Shown here piece after piece: positions 12,801 through 24,800 of a DNA stretch of 64,000 bases. Position 1 is the first letter of the stretch. Each line of letters begins with the position of its first letter. The stretch is taken from NCBI GenBank assembly GCA_021442155.1, contig CM038222.1, forward strand, positions 25,592,148-25,656,147, in the 5' to 3' direction. A program made the position numbers and the translations under genes. This DNA is from Cymbidium sinense (taxonomy: Eukaryota; Streptophyta; Magnoliopsida; Asparagales; Orchidaceae). The notes below the pieces were generated by a model. It did not search any database and had not been told where the DNA came from. It was given only the letters and a program-made list of their open reading frames with translations.

Positions 12801-14838
12801 TAAAAATAAAATTAGATCTTTAAATTATTTGAAACCCAAATAGCCAAAGGTAAAATTAAACAAAATCAAAGCCTTACTACACAAACTCCTCTTTACACAC
12901 ACTAGATCATTTAGGTCACAGACTCTAGATCTAGGTTAGATCATTTTCTAATTTTCTTTAATCTTCTATGTTGTACTTCACATGTCTATGTGGTGTATTG
13001 CTATAGACCTGATGCCTATGCTTGTTTTTTTTAGACTAATGTTAGGTGTTCTTTCTAGATTTAACACTATTTTCTATAGGGGTTATGTTAAAGGGATCTC
13101 TATAATAAATAAATCATAAAATTATTTTTTGCGTTCTAAAATCCTTAACATAGTCCATAAGATAGGTGCGCAAGCAACTAATGCTATCTCATATGTTTGT
13201 GAAATATAAATTGCTTTGTGTGTGTGTATTTCCTAACTCTATTTTGGGTGTAGGATTTCTTTTAAATTTTAAATGTAAATTTGAGAATTAGGTTAGATCT
13301 AGGGGGTTATTAGATTAACCCAAAGAGATGGTGTAGTGGTCTGTAGCCCATGGATGTCCCAAAAGAAGGAGACTTTCTGAAAGAAGACCCATAGATCTAA
13401 ACTTGGTTCTAGTCTGTTGTATAGAACTCAATTACCCATTTTTTCTTTCTTTTGTACTATATCCACATCGACCTTTTCTTATATAATTTAATTTGGCTTG
13501 ATTTATTTTGGTGCAATAGAAACAACATGCTTTTCTAGGTTTTTTCGTTTATGTTTATGTTGTGATGTATGCTGACATAGGCTCATAGATAAACTAAATT
13601 TTTACCCAACTAAATCAATTGAAACATAAAAATAAATACAATTCATAATCTTCATATAAAATAGGCATTAAAGAAAGATAAAATATGTAGCAACCCCTTA
13701 GTTGGATGTTTTAACATCATGCATAAATTATATTATTTCACTTTGATTAAGGAAGGGCTTCCATCTTTGCCGAGAACTGGGCTTGACCTTTGAGAGCCTA
13801 TGATGGAAGAACACCTTCTTCTATTCTATTCTTATAACCTTTTTCTAATTGCATGCATTAGGCATAAATTACATTCCTATGACCAAAATGAATCTTCAGT
13901 CAAAATTCATAAAACCTAAAAAATATGCATTAGTTAGATGCATCCTAATACCTTACATGATCTTAGGGATTAGAGAGTGAGTCTAGTTTCATAGATTTCT
14001 TTCCTAAAGATGCAACACCCCTGCCATCTTGCTTTTATGTGACCTGACTTCATAAATTTAAAATATGCTTAGGTGGTGTTAGCTGGTAGCCTTCTCGAAG
14101 AAGGTTGTAAGTCCAGAGGAGTTAGGAATAGGCTAGTTCCCTTAGGTGAGGAGAATGGCCAATGATTTCCAAGGATAGAGCTAGGTCAAGCATCTGACAT
14201 GTTTCAAAAGCACTTGTAGACTAGGTTCTGAAGCATCCTTTAGAATAAGTCTTCAACCCTAGGCATTTGCAATCTTGTGCGCTAGAATCTAAGCCCTAGA
14301 TTTCTAAGAAAATGACAACTAAAAATCTAAAATTAAATCCCAAATTTGAAGCCCAATCATAGATAGTTGAAATGTCTATGGGTATCCCAGATCAATAGGC
14401 TTTTCCTACTCTTTCCCATTTGACTCTTGAAAATGACTCTCCAATTTGGACCTCACCCAATTGAATTTCCAAAATCAATCTATGAAAGCTACCTTAGTAG
14501 TCTTTAGAAATAACCATGTATTTCTTTAATCGAGAGTATTCTTAAGAAGACACTTCCTAAGATGTAATTAACTATGAGGCTTACCTTTATAGGAACCATG
14601 ATCCCAAGATAAAATAAACCTTGTTCTACCTTTCCATGTAGTTCGTGGAAAATACTCAGTACACAAAGACCCATTAGCCTTAGGAGTCTTTTATTGAAAT
14701 GATCAATCCATTATAGAGCATGTTTATCTTTGAGATAATATGTTTATTCTTTAATTTCATATTTGGTCATCTAAATAAAATATTCCTAAACTCTATGTAG
14801 TGTCATTTCTTTTCTCTATTCTACTAAAAACACCAACA
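9827..14838 (+). repeat. 5' LTR (5012 bases)
   Basis: Begins TATTGACCTCATTTTTGGAA and ends AACACCAACA. It matches 21820-26852 along its full length, with many small indels and substitutions, so the insertion is not recent. It holds no coding region I can support; short open frames near 10287-11222 are chance. Landmarks shared with the other LTR include the ATGATCATAGGATATCCTTC-like segment near 10930 and a TGTGTGTGTG run near 13220. Confidence 0.93.
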
Positions 14839-16699
14839 TATTTTTTTAATTGGGATTGGTTCCTCTCTCCATCTTTAGAAGTAAAGGGTTATTTCTATAT
14901 ATTGGTAGTGTACTAGTGCCACTCACCGTCAAGACTACCTTTCTTTCCATTGGATACCTCCATTTCATTCTTGGTTGAGCCTATCCAACATCTTGGATAG
15001 AGGTTCTAGAACTTCATAGTTAAATGATTTGGTCCTAGAACCAAATCAAATAAAATGAGAGAAATAAATGAAAACCAAGTCATTTTGTTAAGACCTAAAT
15101 CGTCAAGATGGATTTGAAACCATTCCAATATGGAAAAGAAATGTTAAATTTTAAAAGTATGAAAAGTACTTCAAAATTTGAAAAGTAAATCTCCAAAAAA
15201 TAAAGTCTCAAAGTTAAACTTATCCTTGATCTTACTTTGGCTTTGTACTAGAGCTAAAGATAATCAGGATAGGGTCCTTGAATGGATACCCTTTGTTTTA
15301 CTACATTCAAAGATGGCAAACACCTAAGGATGTAGATTGAAATGAAGGCAATCCTTTATATCCTGAGAAAATCCAAATCAAAAGGTGGCATAGTTATGCC
15401 TATTGCCCCTTTACCACCATGATTGAAGTTTGAATTGCATTTTAAAAAAAGGATAAAAAAAAAATCATCCCAAAAAGATAATGCCTTATTGACCTTAGGC
15501 AGAGGTTGATTAAGGAAATAAATGTGAATCTTCTATTTCTATAGAAGAAAATGTTACATAAATGCAAATTGTCTTTAATCTCAATTCATTTCCACAAGTC
15601 CACTAGAATATTGGAAAATCAAGTTGGCCAAATCTAAAGTGACTTGAGGTAACCCTTTAGACCTTTTCAAAACCTTAAATTCTTAAGAGCTTAGGAGAGA
15701 GTCAAAAGAGGAAGATGAAATGACATAAACAAAAAACAAAAGTGAAAGGATTCACTCTTGCTCCTAATCAATCGAAGAAAAGAGAGGGTAGCGAAAGAGA
15801 ATTCTAATTCTTCTGATAAAGTTGAAATGAATGAAATTTAAACTATTAAATTTAAATCAACTTCCTTAATGAGAGTTTCTCTAAATGAAATGATATTTCA
15901 TGAATGGCTTTAATTAATTATAAAAGCTAAATCATGAAGAAAAATAAATGAAGAGTTTAATCCTTCTAAATAAATCATGATCTTAGGATTGGGTCCTAAG
16001 GGTGATATTTTTATCTCTTAGAGTAAAAATATGAAACTTTTATCTCTAATTAGTAGATAGATAAATCACTTAGGACATTGTCAATCCAAATAAATGGAGA
16101 AAGCCTTAGTTTTCTCTGTTCAAAGACTAAGCCATTATATGCTTTCAATACAAAGTGAACCTAAGAAGAATCCTTTGCAATGTCTTATGACCTATTTGAC
16201 ATTATCTTAATGTCAAGTATGGTGGTCAAAGATTTCATTGCAAGCTGAGATTACCTTTAATCTTATATGTGCTATAAAAGAATGCAAATCAAACTTGACT
16301 TTCTAATAGCACAAAGATATACCCTAGAGGGTCCTCTTTAAATGATGATCCTTAAATGAATAGATCATGAGGTCTATTGATCTATTGAGGATAGAGTTAG
16401 ACCTACCTTCCCGCATATCAAAAGGAAATTCTTGAAATCAAATTCAAAATGGTAGAGTTATACCACCTCAAATGACATTGAAAAAAATGGCAAATGAGTC
16501 ACCTTCAAAATGTGATGTCTTGCCCATCTTAGAGAAGTTTTGCAAAATCAAGCATCATAATGCTCATTTAAAACAATATGAAATATGAAATAAAAATAAA
16601 AAAATGAAAAAGAAATGAAAGTAAAGCAAGGCATTACATAATCATGAAATTTTCCTTACTTAACTATAAGCAACTTTTGATGTGGTATTCCACTGATGA
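14839..16699 (+). other. LTR-element internal region, 5' part: no recognisable gene
   Basis: A-rich non-coding sequence following the 5' LTR, where a primer-binding site and gag would lie in a complete element. I see no tRNA-complementary primer site directly after the LTR and no open frame of useful length. The nearest candidate, TGGTAGTG around 14901, is too far downstream and unconvincing. Confidence 0.6.
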
Positions 16700-16850
16700 A
16701 AAGGTTCTAGGGTTATCTTCTATGAAAGATAGACTACTAAGAACTTATTGACATTTTAGTTGCAAGATTAAAAAGAAGAAAATCTCCAAACCACTTGTTG
16801 ATCTGGGTGCATCGGTCAACATTAATTATAAACATGAAAGTGAATTTATA
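16700..16850 (+). pseudogene. Retrotransposon aspartic protease remnant
   Basis: The frame at 16791-16829 reads PLVDLGASVNINY, matching the active-site region of Ty3/gypsy proteases of the Tat/Athila type (hydrophobic-D-x-G-A/S-S/A-hydrophobic-N). In a complete element this enzyme cleaves the Gag-Pol polyprotein inside the particle. The catalytic D and the G-A triad positions are present, but stops follow within 15 codons and the rest of the domain is decayed. It shows that the element came from a coding Ty3/gypsy ancestor. No function remains. Confidence 0.6.
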
Positions 16851-17732
16851 TAGGCTCAATTCTAATCAAGCTTTGATATGATGGTGCCATATAAATTCAA
16901 TCAAATAAAGAAAGTAATTTTTAGCTTCATAAAAATTTAATCTTGAAAACTCAACCTAGAAAAAAGAACTTAGTCTCAATCACATTGTTGATTGAAGAAA
17001 AATATTCAAACATGAAAAAGAGCAACTTAGGAATTCATGAAACATCTTTAAATGCTCTTGGATGGTCCTATCCAACCCAAATAAGAAAAAAGAAGGGAAT
17101 CAAATGGAAAGAAAAAGAAGAAACATATTGATTGTTGAAGGATGTTCATATTCATCCTAAAGTGTTGAGTCTTTAGGAATATCATCGCTACTCCTAAATG
17201 ACCTCACTACATATTTGATTCCATTAGAAAATTTTGATTTCAGAAGTGTAAAGTTTTCAGTCATTATGCCAATCTTAAATGACTCACCACTAAATTAATT
17301 TGAATCCATAAGTGTAATATCTTTAGAAAGTCATTTTTACCAATCTGAAATGGCTTTACTAGATTTGTTGTTCCAAGAAAAGATGAAAAAAATAGAAATG
17401 TTGGATCATATTATATGATCAATCAAGCAAAGACTTGAATCATATCAAAAAGTCAATCTATATAATGTTGTATTTGGACAAAAGGTCAAATACATCAAAT
17501 TTACTAGCAAATCATTTAGTGGAGTCATTTCATAAAGAATGAAATGTTATGGAAATGAATTAAATACATCTATCTTCTTAGTGAATCTTGTAACTAGAAA
17601 AATTACCAAATGTAACCTTTCATAAAGAAATGAAATCAATATTACCAAAAGAAAGAAAGAAAGAAAAGTAAAGGGATGGAAGGACTATATCCAAGAGCAA
17701 AAGAATGAAGTCTAAAATTTCTAAGCATGTGG
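16851..17732 (+). other. LTR-element internal region: decayed, with short imperfect tandem units
   Basis: No supportable gene. Imperfect units containing AAATGAC(C)TCACTA and AGTGTAA recur near 17190, 17275 and 17340, about 70-80 bases apart. A 62-residue lysine-rich open frame at 16943-17131 has no family resemblance I can defend and is probably decayed pol sequence. Confidence 0.5.
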
Positions 17733-18215
17733 ACATTTTTGACTTTAAAATTCTTCACATCATAATAAAATGGTAGGGTTAGAAGTTAAAAATTGTCCCT
17801 AGCTAAACAAAAATAATCAAATATCTCATGCTTTGCCATGATTGGGTGAGCTCACTCAGGTTAAACAAAAAAAGATAGTGGATCTTCTTTAAGTCCATAT
17901 TTTTGAATGTCAAAGGTCCCTTTGAGTATACTCCGATTCCATTACAAATGAAGTGAAAATACCCAATGTAAATTGACATTTTAACTTCAAACTTCTCCAC
18001 ATAAAAGTAAAGTGGTAGGGATAGAAGTCAAAACTTGTCCCTAGCTGAACAAAAATAAGCAAATATCTCATACTTTGTCATTTTAGCCTTCGCTATGATT
18101 GGGTGAGCTCGCTTGTCAAGTTAAAAGAAAAGATAGTGGATCTTCTTTTCCAGGAGTCCATATCCTTTGTATGGAAAAGATCTCAATGAGTATACTATGA
18201 TTCCATTGCAAGTGG
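17733..18215 (+). repeat. Direct tandem duplication of about 240 bases
   Basis: Two imperfect units (about 17733-17968 and 17969-18215) share ATGGTAGGG/GTGGTAGGG, TTGTCCCTAGCT, AAATATCTCAT, ATGATTGGGTGAGCTC, GATAGTGGATCTTCTTT and GAGTATACT(C/A)(C/T)GATTCCATT in the same order. No coding capacity is evident. Confidence 0.8.
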
Positions 18216-18319
18216 CCTATAACCATAAACAAGAAAAGTTATGGAATCATAGAGCCATTGCATGATAAAAAAAGTAGTGGTTTAACTTTCTTTCCTAAAG
18301 GAACTCTAGTACAATGCAT

Positions 18320-18690
18320 GAATTTTGTTTAGATGTGTCTAGAGATTTATATAGTCTTCAAGTTCGGGATGCACCTTTAGATTTTGAAGAAAACTCGCAT
18401 TCCACAATTGACAAGTTGATATCAATGATCTAACTCTTTAATGAGTTAGCTATTGATGACTTGATCAACCTATCTTTTGGGTTTAAAGACTACTTTATAG
18501 AAATAAATTGAAATGATCTATGTAGTCTATAAACTTAAGCTTGATGCCATTTCCATAAACTAAGTCCCTTGAAATTGTGGTCAAATTCCAAAAGAAAGCA
18601 AAATTTTGCTAAATTAAAAGCTAGAAAATGATGGATGTACATGAGAAGAAAACTTTCTTCTTGGTTAGCTAACATCATTATATGACCCAC
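18320..18690 (+). pseudogene. Tat-type pol remnant (segment just upstream of RT)
   Basis: The frame from 18320 reads LCLDVSRDLYSLQVRDAPLD then FEENSHSTIDKL, a stop, then LFNELAIDDLINLSFGFKDY. These align by eye with the segment at 51140-51355 of the second Ty3/gypsy element (FEVKDALLEFKEEIKSTIDE and LLNEIETNDFVRLFTEFKDY). A SSWLANI trace near 18655 resembles the start of the RT (YPTWLA). RT, RNase H and integrase domains are not detectable downstream. The remnant is coding sequence in decay and links this element to the Tat lineage. Confidence 0.6.
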
Positions 18691-19929
18691 ATCGGACTAG
18701 GCAAAGAATCTTACCTTGAAAATGTGTTCATATTACCCATATTTCATTTTAAAATCAAAAAGCTTTCATGCATAAGATTATCCTTCTTAAGGATAACTTA
18801 TCTAAAAATTGTCAAATTAAAATAATTCTAAAAAGAAGAATTGAAAGCATATGATATGACATTCAAAATCTTACAAGAATGTTCTATTATAGAGTCATAT
18901 CATTCAATCTCAAAATATTTGGGGCAATTTAGCAAAAAGGGTTATGATCAAGATTTCTTATAATCCCACTTTCAATTAGGTTGAGGGTTATATTGAAAAC
19001 CTTACCAAAGAAGAAAAAGAAAATAAAAGAAACATCAATATGATTTGAAGAACAATCTTGTTACTACATATAGAGTCTTAAAATTTACTTTTGAAGTAAT
19101 TTCAAAGACCTTGTAGTAAAATATAGAAGGATTAAAAAATTCAAAAAAATAAGAAATGAATCAAAGATAGTTATGAAATTTCATTTCATATATCCTTTAA
19201 AAGAACAATAAATTAATTGAAGAAATTCAATCTCAAACATATTAAGAGAATCTTAATTTTTTTGATAAGTTAATCCTTTCAATTTTATTATTGATTAGGG
19301 ATAAATTTTTTGTCTCCATGATAATCCAAAAGATTTTCTTGATTCTCTTTCACTTTGGAAAGCTTTATAAGAATCTTTTGATCTCTATTGATCCTAAGAG
19401 AATGCCCTATAAGTTGTTGATTCATGTCAACAAAGCAAAAAATGACATACATGTCTAAACAAAAATAAAAAGAAATTACATTTGAGAAGCACTGGTTCAC
19501 TTTAGTTCTTACTACCTAAAGAACTACAGTCACATGCAAGCTCAAAAGATAGAATTCTGTTACCTATGATGTCTTGCCTTCAATGACATGGACATCTAGC
19601 ATGGTTCATTGTAACTTTGAGATGAAAAAAAAGAAAGAGAAAATGATGAACTTCTATGCTCATGGCATAGAAAAGCATTGGGTCCAAAATATACCCAAAT
19701 CCTCCTTCAAAAAAAATAAATTCCAACTCTTTGAAACCTTCTTCACTAAACTTCTTCATGTGTAAGGAGTATTAGTGAAATCAAGAAATGGAAGCAAACC
19801 TTCTATCACCCTTTCATCAAGTCAGACTGATCAAGTAAAGATCAAGTTCATGAAACTCTTGCTTATTAGTAAAAACTTTTGGGGATTAGGAGTAAGTCAC
19901 TTTGACCCCTTTTTTCATCATTTATATCA
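18691..19929 (+). other. LTR-element internal region without recognisable domains
   Basis: About 1.2 kb of A+T-rich sequence where RT to integrase would be expected. I find no RT, RNase H or integrase motif on either strand. Short frames at 19288-19500 (minus) and 19574-19765 (plus) have no recognisable domain. Confidence 0.5.
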
Positions 19930-20158
19930 CTGATAAGGTGGGAGCAAGCCCTTTGTGGCACCTTTCCTACACATGACTTGAGATGGGAGCAAGACCTTTG
20001 TGGCACCTTTCTCATGTCTTTCTATGTTTGGAGTAAGCCTTCGTGCACCATTCCCATGAAAATTTATCTTTGTAGGTTTGGAGCAAGCCCTTTGTGGCAC
20101 CATTCCTACTTTCCATAGTATGAAGAAATCCTTTTGTGGCACCATTCCTATTGTGTAC
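19930..20158 (+). repeat. Tandem repeats of about 45-55 bases (GGAGCAAGCCCTTTGTGGCA)
   Basis: Five imperfect units starting near 19938, 19984, 20030, 20077 and 20122, each with G(G)AG(C/T)AAG(A/C)C(C)TT(T)GTGGCACC(A/T)TTCC. The minus-strand open frame across them (19927-20160) is a by-product of the periodicity. Confidence 0.85.
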
Positions 20159-20760
20159 ATGATTGGATTAAATCATTGTGACTCCTTTCATGTTACACAG
20201 ACTATTTAGATTTGATTAAATCTTTCTAAACCCTTTCTAATATCCAGAAAGATGTAAGTCCCAAAGATCCTACTTTTGTACATGATTAGATCAAGTCATT
20301 CTTTTCATGTTACACCGCTATTTAGATTGGATCAAGTCTTAGGACCCCTTCTAATAGCCAAAGATATAAGTCCCTAGTCAAAATTCTTTCTAAAACTCGT
20401 GAGTAAGTCCCTAGCTTATCCTACTATTGTGTACATTATTGGATCAAGTTATTATGAGCCTTTTCATGTTACACAGGCTAATTAGATTGGATCAAGTCTT
20501 TATGACCCCTTTCTAATAGCCAAAATGATGTAAGTCCCTTAGTCAGCATTCTTTCTAAGCATATAAGAGTAAGTCCCCAAGTCGACATCCTACTATTATG
20601 TACATGATTGGATCAAGCCATTGTGACCCCTTTCATGTTACTCGGACTATTTAGATTGGTTCAAGTCTTTATGACACTATTTTAATAGACATAAAGATGT
20701 AAGTCTCTTAGCTAGCATTCTTTCTAAACATCTAGAGTAAGTCCCTTGGCATCCTATTTT
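20155..20760 (+). repeat. Tandem repeats of about 120-170 bases (GTACATGATTGGATCAAG)
   Basis: Four imperfect units starting near 20155, 20277, 20430 and 20597. Each runs GTACATGATTGGATCAAGTC, then a CCTTTTCATGTTACAC segment, ATTTAGATTGGATCAAGTCT, TTTCTAATAGCC and GTAAGTCCC. Such repeat-rich 3' regions next to the LTR are common in Tat/Ogre-type elements. Confidence 0.85.
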
Positions 20761-21545
20761 GAGGAGATCATGTCTAAGGACCCTCTCCTCTTTTAGCTAA
20801 TTAGGATGGATCATGCCCTTAAACCCCATCTTATTAGCTAATGAAAGAAGTAAGTCCCTCCATTCTTTCTAATCATAAAGAAGTAAGTTCCTAGTCGCAT
20901 TCTTTCTACTCAAGTAAGAGTAAGTCCCCACTCATCCTACATAAGTGTAAGTCCCAGCATCTTATTTTGAGGATTGGATCATGTCTTTAAGGACCCTTTC
21001 CTCTTTCAACTAATTAAGATGGATTATGCAAAGGCCCCATCTTATTACTAATCACATTGAGTAAGTCCTGGCATCTATTTTAAGGATTGGATCATGTCTT
21101 TAAGGACCCCTTTTCTTTTACTAATTAGATAGATCATGCCCTTAATGACCCCATCTTATTAGCTAATAAAAAAGATGTAAGTCCTCAGTCGACATTCTTT
21201 CTAATAAAAAAAGAAGTAAGTTCCCTAGTCGATTCTTTCTAACCAAATAAAGTAAGTTCCCATTTCCTATTCAAATTTCTATGGAATGGAACCAAGCCAT
21301 TGAAGGCCCCATTTCTTTGGACTACTCAAATAGGATTAAGTCCATGTGACATTTAGTAGTGGATTAGATCAAGCATTTCAAGCCTCTTCTCCCCAACATA
21401 GCTTTTGAGGATTGGATCATGTCTTTAAAGACCCCTCTCCTCTCTTTAGCTAACTAGGATGGACCATGCCCTTAATGACCCCATCTTATTAGCTAATCAC
21501 ATGGATCACCACTATTCTATTTTAAGAGTAAGTCCCTTTGAGCAT
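20760..21545 (+). repeat. Tandem repeats with GGATTGGATCATGTCTTTAA
   Basis: Imperfect units near 20765, 20972, 21087 and 21408 carry GGATTGGATCATGTCTTTAA, GGACCC, CTCTTT, CTAATTAGGATGGATCATGC and CCCCATCTTATTAGCTAAT. Between them GTAAGTCCC(T/C) tags recur, linking this block to the preceding one. Confidence 0.8.
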
Positions 21546-21819
21546 AGTGATTGCATTGGGAATTGATCATTCTTTGATTCCATTCCTATTCATCCTAGAA
21601 CTTAATGAAGTTAAGTTTCTATGAATGAATCACACCTCCAAAGAAAAGATAGGTATACATATACCTATCTTTCACAATCAAAACCTAAACAGAAATTCAA
21701 ATCAAAAAATTAAAATCATGAATTGGAACCCCAAGCTTATGGTTGTATGTTGATCAATTTGTCAACACTAATATGAAGTGTATTATATTAATCCACCACT
21801 ACACATATTGGGGTCCAAT
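21546..21819 (+). other. Internal 3' edge upstream of the 3' LTR
   Basis: Single-copy non-coding sequence ending ACACATATTGGGGTCCAAT immediately before the 3' LTR. The purine run here is short, so the polypurine tract is weak or mutated. Confidence 0.5.
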
Positions 21820-24800
21820 TGTTGACCTCATTTTGGAAGTGGTCATTTTAGCAATGAGAAGATCTTAAGTTCAAATAGAGATTTTCTAATTCAATATCCA
21901 AGTCACTATGCTTAGTAACTTAGGAAATGCATTTTGAGCTAAATCCAATCTACTTAGTTTGATGCAAAACCAAGTCAAATATCCAACATAAATTAAATCA
22001 AGTAAATCAATGAAAAAATGGAAGTTCAAAGTCAAACCTAAAGTGAACTCTAGTCAACCTAGATTGACTGGGGCCCACTTGGTCAAAAGTCAACCCACTA
22101 AAATTTGACCAAAGTAAATCATCATAAAGATTTTAGATGATCAAATAACATGTTTGATCATAATAACAAATAAAATTGAGTCCATTGAGGCCTTGATTAG
22201 GAATGTTAAATTCCTTAAATCAAAATAACCTAAATAGGTTACATTAAACTCAAACCCAAGGAAAATTCAAATCACTTTCAATCAATGCATATGGGATGGA
22301 GACTAATCCTCTAAGCCTTGCTAATGAGGGAATTAAGTGCTAATTAATCTCCTTAACTACTCCAGCTAAGGAACTAAATGATAAAACCTAAAATGAATTA
22401 AAAAATTCACCAAGGGAAGGTAAAATCCATTTTTCCTTCCCTATCTTCCCACCTCTTCAGCCTAGACATTTGTAAGGCAGAGAGGGGGATCCTAGCAAGC
22501 ATCCAGGCTCTCTCATGCCCCCTAGCTGACCAAGGATTAGCCAAACAAGATCTTTAAAGCTCTCACATAGCAAAAAACATACACTCTTCCCAAGGAGAAT
22601 TAAAGTTCCTTCACCTTCATACATCCAAACCAAGCCAAATGAAAGCTCTTCCCTCCCAAGTGTTCTTAACCATTGCAAACCAAAGCTAAAATTTTCAAGC
22701 CAAGGGTTGGTCTAGGAACAATTGAGGAATTAACCCAATTCCTGGCAAGCAAGTTCGAGAGTTTCAAGCTCTAGGATCAATTCCAAAGCCAATCCAAAAA
22801 TTGAGGTATGCCACAAGCTTGAGTTTTTCCTTAAGGAATTTGGTCATTTTCAAACAAAATGATCTTCAATAAGATCAAACCATATATGATCATAGATATC
22901 CTTCAATGATGTAGCAATTGAAATCACTTGATTTCATGCTCTAGATCATTCATAATTAGCAAAATACTATGAATGGCTCTCGCCCAGAAATGAAGGAGAT
23001 GAGTTTCGCCCATCCAATCCATGTATTTGGATTGGATGGTCCATCTAGGCTAGGATGATTTTCTCCCTTTAGAATCAGGATCTACCTCATCTTCAATTGA
23101 ACGGTCCAAGATCATCCCGCATAACCGTACGACCTGACACAGCTCCACGTGGACCAACCTGTGTGTGCCACGTGATGAGACGCGTCATGTGACATGCGGA
23201 TCCCGCGCAAACCCCTTCACTTAAAACCATTAAATACTATTATTTAACAGTTAAAATAATTAAAAAATTAATAGAATCTTATAAAATTTATAGAAAAATA
23301 AATATAAATAAAAATACAAATGAGCTCTATGGATTCATCTTGATGAGAGAATCCATAGAAATTAAAACCCTAATTTTTATTGGTCTTAATTTGGTTAAAA
23401 AATTAAACCTTAATTACTATCTAATTAATAATCCAATTAATTTGAAACTTTGGGGAAATGAAATTAAACATAAAACACACCTCAGATGAATTTCTGGTGA
23501 TTAAATTATCTAAATTCAAAGGAAATTTAAATTTAATATGCTTAATCTTTAAATTATAAAATTTAATTAATCCTTAATGAAATAATTAGGGAATTTTAAT
23601 CTAACAACCTTAAATCACCCTAATGAACTTCAGTGAACATTAAAACATCACTTAAACTCAACTAAACCTAAAAAATCCTTAAATTGACCTAATTAGGTAA
23701 TTCAATGAATTAAATAAGTCAATTAAATAACCCAATTTAATTAAATCATAGAAATCAACCAAGTATTATGAGTAAACCTCATTGGAAAGATATTTCAGTG
23801 AGGAATTTATAAAAAATAACTCTTAACTGAATCTATTTGAATTAGGCCTAATTTAGGATTTAATAAAATAATTAAAACCTTAATTACATCCTTAATTGCA
23901 AATCTAATCAAAATGAAACTTTGAAAATTTGAAATTAGCATGTAACCCCACTTGCCAAAAAATTTTCACTCCCAATTGATCTATGGATTAGAAGTTGTTA
24001 ATTTTCTAAATCCTTAGGTCAATGTTAATCAGATATTAGGTTAAGGAAATTAATTAATCTATTAAATTAAATGGTAATTCAAATCAATTTCAATCAAATA
24101 TCAAAAACTATTAAGGAACTTCTAAATATTCTAAGTCAATTGAAGTGATCAAACTCAATCTTAAGTTAATGAAGTAAAACCTTAGGTTAACAAAATTATT
24201 AATTAACTTAAACCTTAAACTTTGAATCAATGAAATTTAATGAAAACACTCATCTAATGAATTTAAGAATGAATCTAAAACTTAGTCAATTAAATCAGAT
24301 CAAATAATAACCTAAGTACTTAGGTTAAGCCTAATCCATGAACAAACTTAAGGTACTAATTCATATTAATGAACTTAAACTTTAAGCTTACAAATCATGA
24401 TTTAATAAACTTAAAATAAATTGAATGAAATCAAACTTTAATCTAAACTCTTTAAATTAACATGAACCAAATCAAATGAAACCCATATAGCTTAATTCAA
24501 AATGAAACAAATCAAACAAATAAAATCAAACAAAGCAATTCAAACAAATGAAATAACTCAAATCAAATCTAAAATTCAAAAGGAAATAAAACATAAAACC
24601 AATCCAAACATAAACAACATCAAAAGGATTAATTAAGAAACTTAAGGATCTTAGTTAGACTTTTGGAAACTTCATTAGAATTAGATGTTGAATGGAAAGA
24701 TCCATCCAAAATGGAATCATTCCATTCTTTATTCTTGAAATCCTATACAACCTTAAAAAAATAAAATGGAATAAAATGAAATTTGATCATTAAATTATTT

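Noticed and set aside
14839..14910. Primer-binding site candidates (TGGGATTGG, TGGTAGTG)
   Set aside because: Not adjacent to the LTR end or too short a match to a tRNA 3' end to support.
19927..20160. Minus-strand frame with repeated VPQ/GATK-like words
   Set aside because: It is the translation of the roughly 50-base tandem repeats in the LTR element.
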